Assembly (NCBI RefSeq): GCF_018829635.1 | Contig: NZ_JAHKKG010000005.1 | Span: 558,001-622,000, forward strand | Reading direction: 5' to 3' | Length of the DNA stretch: 64,000 nt | Source: Paractinoplanes bogorensis | Lineage (GTDB): Bacteria > Actinomycetota > Actinomycetes > Mycobacteriales > Micromonosporaceae | The notes under the pieces: generated by a model | Told to the model about the DNA's origin: nothing | The model's database searches: none | Seen by the model: the letters and a program-made list of their open reading frames with translations, nothing else | Shown here: positions 1 through 8,295 of the stretch, piece by piece | How the letters are laid out: every line of letters begins with the position of its first letter | Numbering within the stretch: the stretch's first letter is position 1 | Program-made: the position numbers and the translations under genes

Positions 1-602
1 GGCGGCGTCGGCAACTTGGGCGCGCTCTTGGCGTAGTCGACGACGATCGGCTTGCCGATACGGACAAGTTCGCGCGCTCGTTTACGCACGTCCTCGGCGC
101 TGGTGTGCTTGCCGGCCGGCACGTGGATGGCCACATTGCCGACGAAGCGCAGCAGGTCGTTGACCGTTCCCGGGAAGATGTTGCACAGTTCGGCCGCGGC
201 GAGCAGTTGCGACTCGGGGACAGCGGCCACGTAGTCGGACAAGCCCGCGTCCCACGCCTTGGCGTGCACCAGGTAGCCGGCCGGGAGCATTCCGGGTCCG
301 CCCAGGTCGGCCAGCAGCTTGGTGCGGTCGCCCTTCTCCGGCTTGGCGTTGAGCACCATCCAGACGAAGCCGACGCCACCGAGCAGACCGACGGTGACGA
401 GCGCGGCGGTGGCCGAGCCGGCACCCTTGAGGATCACCACGAACAGGACGACCAGAATGAGCGCACCGGCCATCATCTCGGCCGTTCCGTCACGGGCCTC
501 GGAGTCCTCGGAACTGTCGACGGCACGCGAGATAACGCCGTCGTAGATCCGGTCCTCCGGCTGCCACCGGTCGTCGCGGACCGGCAGAGTCCGCTGGGCC
601 AT
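1..602 (-). CDS. Hypothetical membrane protein, C-terminus missing (runs off left edge)
   Basis: The frame is open on the minus strand from an ATG at 602 to the window edge, about 200 codons, so the C-terminus lies outside. The N-terminus is polar and acidic (MAQRTLPVRDDRWQPED...). It is followed by two adjacent hydrophobic segments at roughly residues 45-60 and 65-82 (GALILVVLFVVILKG and ALVTVGLLGGVGFVWMVL), then a soluble domain containing LLADLGGPGMLPAGYLV. I do not recognise the family. A small membrane-anchored protein with a cytoplasmic C-terminal domain is the best description. The 203 bp to the next gene hold nothing recognisable. Confidence 0.7.
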   Translation of the reverse strand, partial: MAQRTLPVRDDRWQPEDRIYDGVISRAVDSSEDSEARDGTAEMMAGALILVVLFVVILKGAGSATAALVTVGLLGGVGFVWMVLNAKPEKGDRTKLLADLGGPGMLPAGYLVHAKAWDAGLSDYVAAVPESQLLAAAELCNIFPGTVNDLLRFVGNVAIHVPAGKHTSAEDVRKRARELVRIGKPIVVDYAKSAPKLPTP

Positions 603-805
603 GGGCGGGGTCCTTCCTCACAGGTCGCCGAATTGCGATACCCCGCTATCGGTCGGCGCCCCGCCCTTCTTTACGCCTTCACGGCCGCGCTTGGCTGCTC
701 TACGGGTGCAGTACGGCTGCACGCTGTTCTCCCAGCCGCACGCATTCTCCCGGCCGCACGGCCTTCTTGCGGCCGTACGCCATCCCCACGCAGCCGCGCC
801 CTTCG

Positions 806-1147
806 CTACTCCTCGACGCAGAACTCGTTGCCCTCGGGATCGCGCAGCACGACCAGCCCGTCGACCTCCCACGCGAACGTTGCTCCCAGCTCCGTCAACC
901 GCTCGACCTCGGCCGCCACGTCACCGCCGGGCGCCCGCAGGTCGAAATGCAGGCGCAGCTTGCTCTCCTTGGGCTCGGGAACGCGCTGGAACCACAGGTT
1001 CGGTCCACCCCAGCCCGGCGCCTCCACGAACGCCTTGGCCTCGGTGGCGTCCTCGTCCAGTTCCCCGCCGAGCGTCGCCGCCCAGAAACGCGCAACCACG
1101 AGCGCGTCCGCGCAGTCGAAGGTCAAGCTTTTGACGTACGCGGGCAT
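806..1147 (-). CDS. VOC / glyoxalase-like domain protein
   Basis: 113 residues, the usual length of a single-module vicinal-oxygen-chelate protein. The opening VKSLTFDCADALVVARFWAATLGGEL matches the start of actinobacterial glyoxalase-like proteins (strand, then helix with FWA.xLG), and the end RDPEGNEFCVEE is the typical last strand with its conserved Glu. Such proteins act as metal-dependent isomerases or dioxygenases, or as bleomycin-type drug binders; substrate cannot be assigned. The start ATG (1147) overlaps the stop of the upstream nitroreductase gene by one base (TGATG), so the two are probably translated from one mRNA. Confidence 0.85.
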   Translation of the reverse strand: MPAYVKSLTFDCADALVVARFWAATLGGELDEDATEAKAFVEAPGWGGPNLWFQRVPEPKESKLRLHFDLRAPGGDVAAEVERLTELGATFAWEVDGLVVLRDPEGNEFCVEE

Positions 1148-1782
1148 CACGAATACCGCTCGTGGAAGACAACTTCGCTCAACGGCCGGCGCTTCGGCTG
1201 CGACCACTTGCCGCGCTCCGGATAGCCGAGCGGGATGAGCGCCATGGTCAGCGCGTTGTCGGGCAGACCGAGCAGCTCCCGTACGCCGTCCTCGTGCCCC
1301 GCATACAGTGTGGTCAACGTGGAGCCGATGCCGTAGGCCCGCGCGGCCAGCATGAGCTGCTGCACAGCACCGTAGATGGACGAACCCAGCCGCGGATTGG
1401 CCGACTTCCGCGCCCCGATCAGCACCGGGAAGATCCACACCGGCGCTTCTTCGAGGTGGGCCGCCAGGTGGTCGGCCGCCCGGAACGACGCCGCACTCAT
1501 CCCCTGCGGATCGTCCGCGTTGAGGATCTGCTCGCGTCGCGACCCGTAGTTCTTCTCCCACCCTTCGCGATACCACTCGGCGATCTGCCGCTTGACCTCC
1601 GCGTCGCGCACCACGATCCACGCCCACTGCTGGCTGTTGCCACCGCTGGGCCCACGAACAGCAGCATCGAGAATCGCCGTGACGACATCGTCCTCGATCG
1701 GCCGCGTGGACAGATAGCGGCGAGCAGGCGTCGAATGCAGCGCCTCGAGCAGGGGCAGGCTCCGCGGATCTTCAGTTGACAT
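1147..1782 (-). CDS. Nitroreductase family protein
   Basis: 211 residues. The N-terminal STPARRYLSTRPIEDDVV followed by AAVRGPSGGNSQQWAWIVV is the standard FMN-binding start of the nitroreductase fold (RxxR/S motif, then GPSxGNxQxW). The C-terminal LIPLGYPERGKW is the conserved end, followed by KRRPLSEVVFHERY. The expected role is NAD(P)H-dependent, FMN-containing reduction of a nitro, quinone or flavin-type substrate in the cytoplasm. It is the first gene of a two-gene unit with the VOC protein. The specific substrate cannot be inferred. Confidence 0.9.
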   Translation of the reverse strand: MSTEDPRSLPLLEALHSTPARRYLSTRPIEDDVVTAILDAAVRGPSGGNSQQWAWIVVRDAEVKRQIAEWYREGWEKNYGSRREQILNADDPQGMSAASFRAADHLAAHLEEAPVWIFPVLIGARKSANPRLGSSIYGAVQQLMLAARAYGIGSTLTTLYAGHEDGVRELLGLPDNALTMALIPLGYPERGKWSQPKRRPLSEVVFHERYS

Positions 1783-1878
1783 GACCGGACCCTACCGCGA
1801 GCACTCACCCCACCGTCCGCAGCGCGCGATGTGCACAAACCGAGTCGTCGGGCTGTCGGTTGGGCGTGTTGCGGGTCG

Positions 1879-3057
1879 TCAGGCCGGGGTGCGGCCTGCG
1901 TATTCGCCGGATGGGCGGAAGCGGGACGGGCGGTCGGCGTACTCCTCCAAGGCGTGCGCGATCCAGCCGGCCGTGCGGGCCACGGCGAAGATTGTCTCGC
2001 CGGCGTCGGAGGGCATTCCGTACTCGACGGTCAGTGCGGCCAGGGCCAGATCCACGTTCGGCCGGACGCCGGATCGGGCGCGCATCACGTCGGTCAGGCG
2101 CTCGGCGGCGTCGCGGGCGCGCGTGTCGCCGAGCATCTCGAGGAGCGCGGCCGCACGGGGGTCGCCGTCGGGATAGAGGCGATGGCCGAAGCCCGGCACC
2201 GGGTCGCCCGAGCGCAGCCGGTCGGCGATGACGTCGGTCGGGTCGGGGCGGTCGATGACCGCGGCGAGCAACGGATGGGCCAGGCTGCTGGCCGCACCGT
2301 GCAGCGGCCCGTCGAGCGCCGCCAGCCCGGCCCCGACCACCGCGTAAGGGTGCGCCCGGGTCGACGCGGCGACCCGGGCGGCCAGAGTGGACGCCGCGAT
2401 GTCGTGATCGGCCAGCAGAATGAGCGCCGCGTTCAGCAGGTTGTGCTCGCGGGGGGACGGCTCCCAAGCCGTGAGCCGTCCCCACAACATGTCCGCGATC
2501 TGCTTGGCCCGGCCGGACTCACGCGCGGCGGGCAGGGCCGCGACCATGGTGCCGAGCAAGGTGCGGCCGGTGGCTACGACTGCGCCGGGAGACGTGTCGA
2601 AGCGGAGTGGGTCGCCGGCGGCGGCTGCGGCGACTGTCACGCGCAAGCGGTCGGTGTGGCGGGCCGTTGCGGGGAGTGGGGCGGTTACCGCCCGGGCCAG
2701 GTGCAGCAGGGCCGGGTCGGGGAGGAACGCGGCATGGCGGCGGGTGCCGGTCCAGAGGAGTTCGACCACCTCTTCGAAACCGGCCACGTGGGCCAGGGCG
2801 ACCACGTCGTGGCCGCGGTAGTGCAGGCGGCCGTCGCGGATCAGGGTGATTCCGGTCTGGATGCCGGGGGTGCCGGGGCGTTTGCGGCCGGCCAGGAACG
2901 CGTCGACCTCGCGGCGGTCGAACAGGCTGTTCTTGCCGTCGGCGTTGCGGCGGCTGTCGAGCAGGCCGCGGCTTACGTACGCGTAGACGGTGGCCGGCTT
3001 GACGCCGAGCAGGCGGGCTACCTCGGCGGTGGTCAGCAGCGGCGCCTCGTCGGTCAT
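1879..3057 (-). CDS. Citrate synthase-like enzyme with N-terminal HTH DNA-binding domain
   Basis: 392 residues. Residues 1-60 (LLTTAEVARLLGVKPATVYAY...) form an excisionase/MerR-type helix-turn-helix. The remainder is citrate synthase: GPLHGAAS near residue 247, the family signature GFGHRLYPDGDPR near 289, and NVD near 333, so the His-His-Asp catalytic set appears present. The expected reaction is condensation of oxaloacetate with an acyl-CoA. The fusion suggests a metabolite-sensing repressor or an enzyme that controls its own promoter. It is divergently transcribed from a second citrate synthase, with a palindromic operator between them. The fused architecture is known in actinobacteria; its regulatory role here is inference. 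Confidence 0.9.
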   Translation of the reverse strand: MTDEAPLLTTAEVARLLGVKPATVYAYVSRGLLDSRRNADGKNSLFDRREVDAFLAGRKRPGTPGIQTGITLIRDGRLHYRGHDVVALAHVAGFEEVVELLWTGTRRHAAFLPDPALLHLARAVTAPLPATARHTDRLRVTVAAAAAGDPLRFDTSPGAVVATGRTLLGTMVAALPAARESGRAKQIADMLWGRLTAWEPSPREHNLLNAALILLADHDIAASTLAARVAASTRAHPYAVVGAGLAALDGPLHGAASSLAHPLLAAVIDRPDPTDVIADRLRSGDPVPGFGHRLYPDGDPRAAALLEMLGDTRARDAAERLTDVMRARSGVRPNVDLALAALTVEYGMPSDAGETIFAVARTAGWIAHALEEYADRPSRFRPSGEYAGRTPA

Positions 3058-3070
3058 GTGGACATGCTCT

Positions 3071-3105
3071 CATGTTGACTGCATCAACGTTGACGTCAAC
3101 ATGTT
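3071..3105. promoter_or_regulatory. Nested palindromic operator between the divergent citrate synthase genes
   Basis: The 67-bp divergent gap contains CATGTTGAC (3071-3079) and its exact reverse complement GTCAACATG (3095-3103). Inside these lies a perfect 12-bp palindrome, GTTGACGTCAAC (3089-3100). TTGAC and TCAAC half-sites therefore alternate four times in about 26 bp. A site able to control both genes is likely, and the HTH-fused citrate synthase encoded next to it is the obvious candidate ligand (inference). Confidence 0.7.
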
Positions 3106-3124
3106 GGCGTTCCATGGTGTGGGC

Positions 3125-4219
3125 ATGATGACGGTGAACCCAGGACTTGCCGGTGTCGTCGCGTTCGACACCGAGATCGCGGAGCCGGACCGGGACGGCG
3201 GGGCGCTCCGCTACCGCGGCGTGGACATTCGGTCGCTGGCGGGCGTGGTGTCGTTCGGCGACGTGTACGGGCTGCTGGCCGACGGCACGTTCGAGTCGCC
3301 GCTGGAGCCGGTGGCGGCGGTTGTCCCGCCGGTGTCGACCGGGGACGTGCGCGTGGACGTGCAGGCGGCGGCCGCGGCCCTGGGGCTCCGGCCGCTGATC
3401 GACCTGGACGAGAAGGCCGCCCGCGCCGACGTCGCCCGGGCGTCGGCCGCCATGCTCGCCGTGGTCGCGGCCTCGGCCCGGGGAGCGGAGCTGCCGCCGG
3501 TGCCCGAGCATCGGGTGGCCGAGGGGGAGGACGTCACGTCCCAGTTCATGATCCGGTGGCGGGGTGAGCCGGATCCGCGGCACGTCGCCGCGATCGACCG
3601 GTACTGGGTCTGCGCGGCCGAGCACGGCATGAACGCGTCGACCTTCACGGCCCGCGTCGTGGCCAGCACAGGGGCTGATGTCGGGGCGTGCCTGTCCGCG
3701 GCCACAGCGGCGTTGTCCGGTCCGTTGCACGGCGGCGCACCGGCCCGGGCGCTGGGCATGGTGGCCGCCGTGGAGCGGGGTGGCGACGCCCGGGCGTACG
3801 TGAAAACGGTCTTGGACAGCGGACAGCGGCTGATGGGCTTCGGGCATGCCATCTATCGCGCCGAGGATCCGCGGGCCCGCATCCTGCGCGAAGCCGCGCG
3901 CGAACTGGGCGCCCCGCGGTACGAGGTCGCGCTCGAGCTGGAGAAAGCCGCCCTGGCCGAACTGCGCGAACGCAAACCGGACCGGGTGCTCGAGACGAAC
4001 GTCGAGTTCTGGGCCGCGATCGTGCTCGATTTCGCCGAGGTGCCGGTGGACATGCTCGCCGCGTTGTTCACTTGTGCGCGAACGGCCGGCTGGAGTGCGC
4101 ACATCCTCGAGCAGAAACGGCTGGCGAAGATCATTCGCCCGTCGGCCGACTACGTGGGACCGGCCGAGCGGGACGCGACCGCGCTGCCGGGCTGGGATCG
4201 CGCCGTCAAGCGCCGCTAG
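3125..4219 (+). CDS. Citrate synthase 2 family enzyme
   Basis: 364 residues from the ATG at 3125 (a second ATG follows at 3128). Family features are the N-terminal GLAGVVAFDTEIAEPD, RYRGVDI, SGPLHGGAP near residue 199 and GFGHAIYRAEDPRAR near 238. At the third catalytic position it reads NVEFW (Glu) near residue 292, where most citrate synthases have NVDF; I recall this as typical of actinobacterial citrate synthase 2. The expected reaction is acetyl-CoA (or propionyl-CoA) plus oxaloacetate. The longer frame back to 2990 would run into the divergent gene and is not used. No clear ribosome site precedes the start. Confidence 0.92.
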   Translation: MMTVNPGLAGVVAFDTEIAEPDRDGGALRYRGVDIRSLAGVVSFGDVYGLLADGTFESPLEPVAAVVPPVSTGDVRVDVQAAAAALGLRPLIDLDEKAARADVARASAAMLAVVAASARGAELPPVPEHRVAEGEDVTSQFMIRWRGEPDPRHVAAIDRYWVCAAEHGMNASTFTARVVASTGADVGACLSAATAALSGPLHGGAPARALGMVAAVERGGDARAYVKTVLDSGQRLMGFGHAIYRAEDPRARILREAARELGAPRYEVALELEKAALAELRERKPDRVLETNVEFWAAIVLDFAEVPVDMLAALFTCARTAGWSAHILEQKRLAKIIRPSADYVGPAERDATALPGWDRAVKRR

Positions 4220-4376
4220 ACAGCCCGCGTCGCTTGTGCGGGATCGCGGTGTGAAGCGCTGCCGGGCCGGCCGCGCCGCATGGACGGGATGGGTGAGGAA
4301 GGTCGGCATGTTTGCCGCGCCGCGGGACGGGCAGGTCAAAGAGGACACCAAGCGGGGGCTGACGAGAGGAGTTGCT

Positions 4377-4598
4377 GTGTCCGGCAACGAGCACGAAGTG
4401 AACCGCAGCGCGCGTACGGGAAAGTTCGTCAAGGAGAGCACGGCTGAGCGCAACCCGCGCGAGACGACCACCGAGCAGGTGGGCGGCGAGCACACCGGCG
4501 GCGACCGTGAGGTCAAGCGCAGCACGGTGACCGGCAAGTTCGTCACGGACACCACCGCCGATCTGCATTCCTCCACAACGGAGTCGCAGCAAGTCTGA
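4377..4598 (+). CDS. Small basic/acidic protein with duplicated TGKFV motif
   Basis: 73 residues from a GTG at 4377, six bases after a good ribosome site (AGAGGAG, 4365-4371). The protein is an internal duplication: NRSARTGKFVKESTAERNP is followed by KRSTVTGKFVTDTTADLHS. It is hydrophilic, with no membrane segment and low complexity. Small proteins with the SARTGKFV motif are common in actinobacteria but I know no function for them. The last codons and stop lie in the first unit of a 37-bp tandem repeat. Confidence 0.7.
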   Translation: MSGNEHEVNRSARTGKFVKESTAERNPRETTTEQVGGEHTGGDREVKRSTVTGKFVTDTTADLHSSTTESQQV

Positions 4599-4671
4599 CG
4601 CCGGGCGACCGCGGTGGTGGTCGCAGCAAGTCTGACGCCGGGCGACCGCGGTGGTGGTCGCAGCAAGTCTG
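4583..4671 (+). repeat. 37-bp tandem repeat spanning a stop codon (2.4 copies)
   Basis: Two identical units start at 4583 and 4620, and a partial third (GTCGCAGCAAGTCTG) starts at 4657. The first unit contains the last codons and TGA of the preceding small gene, so gene end and stop are duplicated downstream. Each unit also contains GCGACC...GGTCGC, a 6-bp stem. The rest of 4672-4823 shows nothing further. Confidence 0.85.
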
Positions 4672-4823
4672 GTGTCCGAAGTCCGGGGATCGCGGTTGGC
4701 GTGGCCGGAGACCGGGGGATTCCGGCCGGTGTGACGTGCGGCGACTGACGTGGGTCGCGGCCGGTGTTGATCGGGCACCGGAAATCGGTCGCGGAGAGAC
4801 GATGCCCCGGGCACCATGCGGGT

Positions 4824-5051
4824 ATGGGTGGTGCACCGGGGGGATTCACGTATCGGGTCCGCAAGAACGGGGACGTCGAGCTGCTGCATCATGGGCGGCC
4901 GGCGGGTGTGTTGCGCGGGGCGGCCGCGGCGCGGTTCCTGGCCGAGGTCGACGAAGGCGATCCGCAGGAGTTGATGGCCCGGCTGACCGGCAACTACCGG
5001 CACGGCAACGAGCGGGTGGCCCGCAACCATCCCCGCAACCGCGGGCGCTAG
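4824..5051 (+). CDS. Small hypothetical protein
   Basis: 75 residues from an ATG at 4824. It begins MGGAPGGFTYRVRKNGDVELLHHGRPAGVLRG, continues AAARFLAEVDEGD, and ends with a very basic tail (HGNERVARNHPRNRGR). The first half looks like a short beta-rich module and the middle like a helix. The family is not recognised; similar small proteins occur in actinobacteria. Its stop overlaps the end of the convergent SET-domain gene by four bases. Start choice is moderate: an upstream in-frame TTG at 4764 would add 20 residues without better signals. Confidence 0.6.
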   Translation: MGGAPGGFTYRVRKNGDVELLHHGRPAGVLRGAAAARFLAEVDEGDPQELMARLTGNYRHGNERVARNHPRNRGR

Positions 5052-5548
5052 GCGCGGATCTTCGCGAGCAGGGCCGGCACCCAGTGGTCGCCGTATCGGG
5101 CCTGGAGGTCGAGCCGCGCCCAGTCGCCCCCGGTGACCCGGCCCCGGCAGAATGCCGTGCCGCACCGGCAGGGCATCGCGAACCCGGGAACCCCGGTGCT
5201 GGTGGCGTAGTCGTTCGTCAGTTCCTCGCCGGCGGCGATGTCGCGCCGGGCCACCAGCGTGTACGGCGCGGCCCACCAGAGATTCGGGTCGCAGCTGTGG
5301 TTGCCCTTGCCGTTCGGGGTGTCCGGCGGCAGCACCAGGTGGATGTCGTCGTCCACGGTGATCGTGTCGACGTAATCGGTCGCCGGCCGGAGCAGCGCGG
5401 CCGTGGACACCAGCCGGCCGCCGAGCCGGGACACCCGCGCGTCCACGGCGATCGGGGCGCGCGCGAACAGGCCCACCCCGGAGATCGGCGACGCCCGCAC
5501 CTCGACGGCCGGGTGCAACCAGCAGCCGGTCTCCGGTGCGGGCCACAT
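5048..5548 (-). CDS. SET-domain lysine methyltransferase-like protein
   Basis: 166 residues. SPISGVGLFARAPI (residues 20-33) is the SET-domain entry motif, GNHSCDPNLWW (82-92) the NHSCxPN cofactor/active-site motif, and GEELTNDY (107-114) the second SET motif with its Tyr. A short post-SET-like cysteine group, CRCGTAFCRG, lies at residues 127-136. This predicts S-adenosylmethionine-dependent protein lysine methylation, unusual but known in bacteria; the target is unknown. It starts one base downstream of the stop of the serine hydrolase gene, so the two are probably co-transcribed. Confidence 0.85.
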   Translation of the reverse strand: MWPAPETGCWLHPAVEVRASPISGVGLFARAPIAVDARVSRLGGRLVSTAALLRPATDYVDTITVDDDIHLVLPPDTPNGKGNHSCDPNLWWAAPYTLVARRDIAAGEELTNDYATSTGVPGFAMPCRCGTAFCRGRVTGGDWARLDLQARYGDHWVPALLAKIRA

Positions 5549-5549
5549 C

Positions 5550-6725
5550 TCAGTCGTCGATCGCCTGGTAGATGGTGGTCCAGAGGTCGTTCCACATCGG
5601 GAGCGACTGGTCGCCCATGTGGGCCCGCTGCAGGATGACGACCGCCGACAGGTCTTCGGCGGGGTCGTTGTACCAGGCCGTGCCCCAGAATCCGGACCAG
5701 CCGTAGCTTCCGGCCGACGGGCCCAGGCCGGTGCGCCGGGTGATGACGGCCGTCCCGAAGCCCCAGCCCTGATGGCGGAAGTAATCGGGCCGGAAGCCGG
5801 ACAGCGTGGTGACCGCCTTCTGCTCCGGGGTCAGGTGGTCGGTGGTCATCAGGGTCACCGACGGCCGCGAGAGCATCGCGCCGCCCCCGGCCAGCAGCGC
5901 GGAGGCGAAGGCCAGGTAGTCGTCGGCGGTCGAGACCAGCCCGCCGCCCCCGCTCTCGAACGCGGCCGGGCGGCTGAACCGGCCGTCGGGCGCGTCCGCC
6001 ACGACCCGGTCTTCGGAAGGGGAGTAGCCGGTCGCGAACCGGCCGAGGCCGGCCGGGTCCACACTGAACCCGCTGTCTTTCATGCCGAGCGGTTCGAAGA
6101 CGCGCTCCCGCAGCGCCTCGCCGAGCGACGTGCCGGTCGCCCGGGCGATCAGGGCGCCGGTCAGGTCGGCCGACGTGTCGTACATCCAACGGGTGCCCGG
6201 CTGCTCGACCAGCGGCAGAGTGCCCAGTTGGCGCAGGAACCCGTCCAGATCGGGCGCGCCGACCTCGCCGAGCGCGTCGGCGATCGGGACCGTGCCCGGT
6301 TCGGCGATGGCCATGCCGGTGCCGGGCGTGAACGTCAGCAGATCTCGGAGCGTGATCGGGCGTACGGCGGGAACTGTCTTTTCCAACGGCCCCAGCGGAT
6401 CGGCCAGAACCCGCATGCCGGCCAGTTCGGGCAGCAGGTCGTCGACCGGGTCGTCGAGCCGGAGCGTGCAGTCTTCGACCAGGGTCATCGCGCACGCGGC
6501 GACGATCGGCTTGGTCATCGACGCGATCCGCACGATCGTGTCGCGGGCCATCGGGACGCCGGCGCCCGCGCCCTCGAACGCGAGCGTCCCGGCCGCCTCC
6601 ACGTGCGTCTCGCCGTGCCGTCGCACCGCCACCGCCAGACCCGGCACGAAGCCGGTCTCGACGTGCCGCTCGAGCAGCGGGCGTAAGCGAGCCAGGCGTT
6701 TCTCCGACAATCCCCCGATGGTCAT
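5550..6725 (-). CDS. Serine hydrolase, class-C beta-lactamase/esterase family
   Basis: 391 residues from the ATG at 6725; an ATG at 6734 is possible but sits on the Shine-Dalgarno-like AGTAGG. SMTK at residues 69-72 is the catalytic SxxK and YDTS at 182-185 the YxN/S motif. The C-terminal part (GWGFGTAVITRR, SYGWSGFWGTAWY) has the usual family layout, with GWSG in the third-motif region. No signal peptide is seen, so it is probably a cytoplasmic esterase or transesterase of the EstB/LovD type rather than a secreted beta-lactamase. It leads a two-gene unit with the SET protein and is divergent from the acetyltransferase gene. Confidence 0.88.
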   Translation of the reverse strand: MTIGGLSEKRLARLRPLLERHVETGFVPGLAVAVRRHGETHVEAAGTLAFEGAGAGVPMARDTIVRIASMTKPIVAACAMTLVEDCTLRLDDPVDDLLPELAGMRVLADPLGPLEKTVPAVRPITLRDLLTFTPGTGMAIAEPGTVPIADALGEVGAPDLDGFLRQLGTLPLVEQPGTRWMYDTSADLTGALIARATGTSLGEALRERVFEPLGMKDSGFSVDPAGLGRFATGYSPSEDRVVADAPDGRFSRPAAFESGGGGLVSTADDYLAFASALLAGGGAMLSRPSVTLMTTDHLTPEQKAVTTLSGFRPDYFRHQGWGFGTAVITRRTGLGPSAGSYGWSGFWGTAWYNDPAEDLSAVVILQRAHMGDQSLPMWNDLWTTIYQAIDD

Positions 6726-6766
6726 GGGCCGCATCCTACTGTCGGATCTCTGAGAGGGTGGGGACC

Positions 6767-7354
6767 GTGAATATCGAGGAACAGCGGCAGCACATGCTGT
6801 CGGGGGCGATGTACGACGACCTCACCGCGGAGCTCGTGTCGGCCCGGCAGCGGACGGTGTTGCTGAGCACCGAGTACAACGCGAGCTTCGGGCAACCACA
6901 GGCCGTACGGGAAACGATTTTGAAACGCCTGTTGCGCAGCGTGGGGGAGGGTTGTCACTTCGAGCCGACGTTCCGCTGCGAGTTCGGGTTCAACATCGCC
7001 GTCGGTGACCGGTTCTACGCGAACTTCGACTGCGTGCTGCTGGACGGCGGCGGGATCACGATCGGCGACGACGTGCTGTTCGGCCCGCGGGTCGGCATCT
7101 ACACGAGCAACCACGCGATCGACCCGGACGAGCGGGCGGCCGGCGCCTGCTACGCCAAGCCGGTGACGATCGGTGACCGGGTCTGGGTCGGCGGCGACGT
7201 GACCATCAACCAGGGCGTCACGATCGGTGCGGGGTCGATCATCGGCTCGGGGAGCGTGGTGACACGATCGGTGCCGACGGGCGTGATCGCCGTGGGTAAC
7301 CCCGCCCGGGTGTTGCGCGAGATCACGGACGCGGACAGGAGGGGCGGGAAATGA
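6767..7354 (+). CDS. Maltose/galactoside O-acetyltransferase-like (LbH hexapeptide) enzyme
   Basis: 195 residues from GTG 6767, eight bases after GAGAGGG. It has the N-terminal Maa domain (EEQRQHMLSGAMYDDL) followed by a left-handed beta-helix of hexapeptide repeats (FNIAVGDRFYANFDCVLLD...). IYTSNHAID carries the catalytic His, and IGDRVWVGGDVTINQGVTIG and GAGSIIGSGSVVT form the end coils. The reaction is acetyl-CoA-dependent acetylation of a sugar hydroxyl. The stop overlaps the next gene's start (ATGA), so the oxidoreductase is translationally coupled. Confidence 0.9.
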   Translation: MNIEEQRQHMLSGAMYDDLTAELVSARQRTVLLSTEYNASFGQPQAVRETILKRLLRSVGEGCHFEPTFRCEFGFNIAVGDRFYANFDCVLLDGGGITIGDDVLFGPRVGIYTSNHAIDPDERAAGACYAKPVTIGDRVWVGGDVTINQGVTIGAGSIIGSGSVVTRSVPTGVIAVGNPARVLREITDADRRGGK

Positions 7355-8295
7355 GCCGGGTCGGTGTGATGTTGCCGCGGGATCTGCCGGTGCAGGAGAT
7401 TTTCCCGTACGCCCGCAGGGCTGAGGAGCTCGGCTTCGACGAACTCTGGGTGGTGGAGGATCTCGGGTTCCGCGGCGGGGTCGCGCAGGCCGGAGCGGTG
7501 CTGGCCGCGACCGCGCGGATCACCGTCGGCATCGGCATCCTGCCCGCCGGTGCGCGTAACGCGGCGTTCGCGGCCATGGAACTGGCCACCCTCGCGCAGT
7601 TGTTCCCGGGCCGGCTCATCGCGGGCATCGGGCACGGCATGCCGGACTGGATGCGCTCGACCGGGGCCTGGCCGGCCAGCCCGCTGACGCTGCTCGAGGA
7701 GTACACGGTCGCCGTCCGCACGCTGCTGCGCGGCGAGCCGGGCCCGCCGGCCGGCCGGTACGTCCAGGTCGAGGGCGTCGTGATCGGCGAGAAGCCGCAG
7801 GTCGTGCCGAAGGTCGTTCTGGGCGTACGGGGTCCGAGGTCGATCGCTCTGGCCGGGCGGGTGTCCGACGGGGTGCTGCTGGCCGAGCCCGCCGCGCCGC
7901 CCTACGTGGCCGGGGCGATCGGGCAGATGGGCCACGACGGGCTCGAGGTCATCACGTACGACGCGGCGGTGGTCGGCGACGACGGCCGGGCCGCCCGCGA
8001 CCTGGTGCGGCCCGGCCTGGCCTGGACCGGGGAGCCGGACTGGGCGCCGCACCTGGCCGCGATGCCGTTCGCGGACGAATTCGCGCACCATCGCTCAACC
8101 TCGGCCGGGCCGGAGGAGTTCGCCGCGACCATGCCGGACGAGTGGGTGCGCGAGCTGTCCCTGGCCGGCACCGCCGGCGAGGTCCGCGCGCAGGTCGCGG
8201 CCCGGCACGCCGCGGGCGCGACCAGCGTGGTGATGATCCCGGCCGAGCCCGACCGGTTCGACGCGCTGACCCGGCTGGCCCGGGTGCTCAGTTAG
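7351..8295 (+). CDS. LLM-class (luciferase-like) flavin/F420-dependent oxidoreductase
   Basis: 314 residues. It begins MSRVGVMLPRDLPVQEIFPYARRAEELGFDELWVVED and has GIGILPAGARNAAFAAMELATL and GRLIAGIGHGMPDWM, the characteristic strands of the luciferase-like barrel. A C-terminal helical part ends AGATSVVMIPAEPD. The cofactor could be F420 or FMN. It overlaps the acetyltransferase stop by four bases and ends eight bases inside the convergent DUF1990 gene. Substrate is not predictable. Confidence 0.9.
   Translation: MSRVGVMLPRDLPVQEIFPYARRAEELGFDELWVVEDLGFRGGVAQAGAVLAATARITVGIGILPAGARNAAFAAMELATLAQLFPGRLIAGIGHGMPDWMRSTGAWPASPLTLLEEYTVAVRTLLRGEPGPPAGRYVQVEGVVIGEKPQVVPKVVLGVRGPRSIALAGRVSDGVLLAEPAAPPYVAGAIGQMGHDGLEVITYDAAVVGDDGRAARDLVRPGLAWTGEPDWAPHLAAMPFADEFAHHRSTSAGPEEFAATMPDEWVRELSLAGTAGEVRAQVAARHAAGATSVVMIPAEPDRFDALTRLARVLS

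Noticed and set aside
3995..4010. Glu instead of Asp at the third catalytic position of citrate synthase 2 (NVEFW)
   Set aside because: Looked like a defective active site, but I recall NVEFW as usual in actinobacterial citrate synthase 2 proteins, so it is a family trait rather than a local oddity.
3058..4864. Long minus-strand frame (781 codons in all) opposite the second citrate synthase
   Set aside because: It crosses the intergenic operator and tandem repeat and its translation is Arg/Pro-rich; the plus strand carries a clear citrate synthase.
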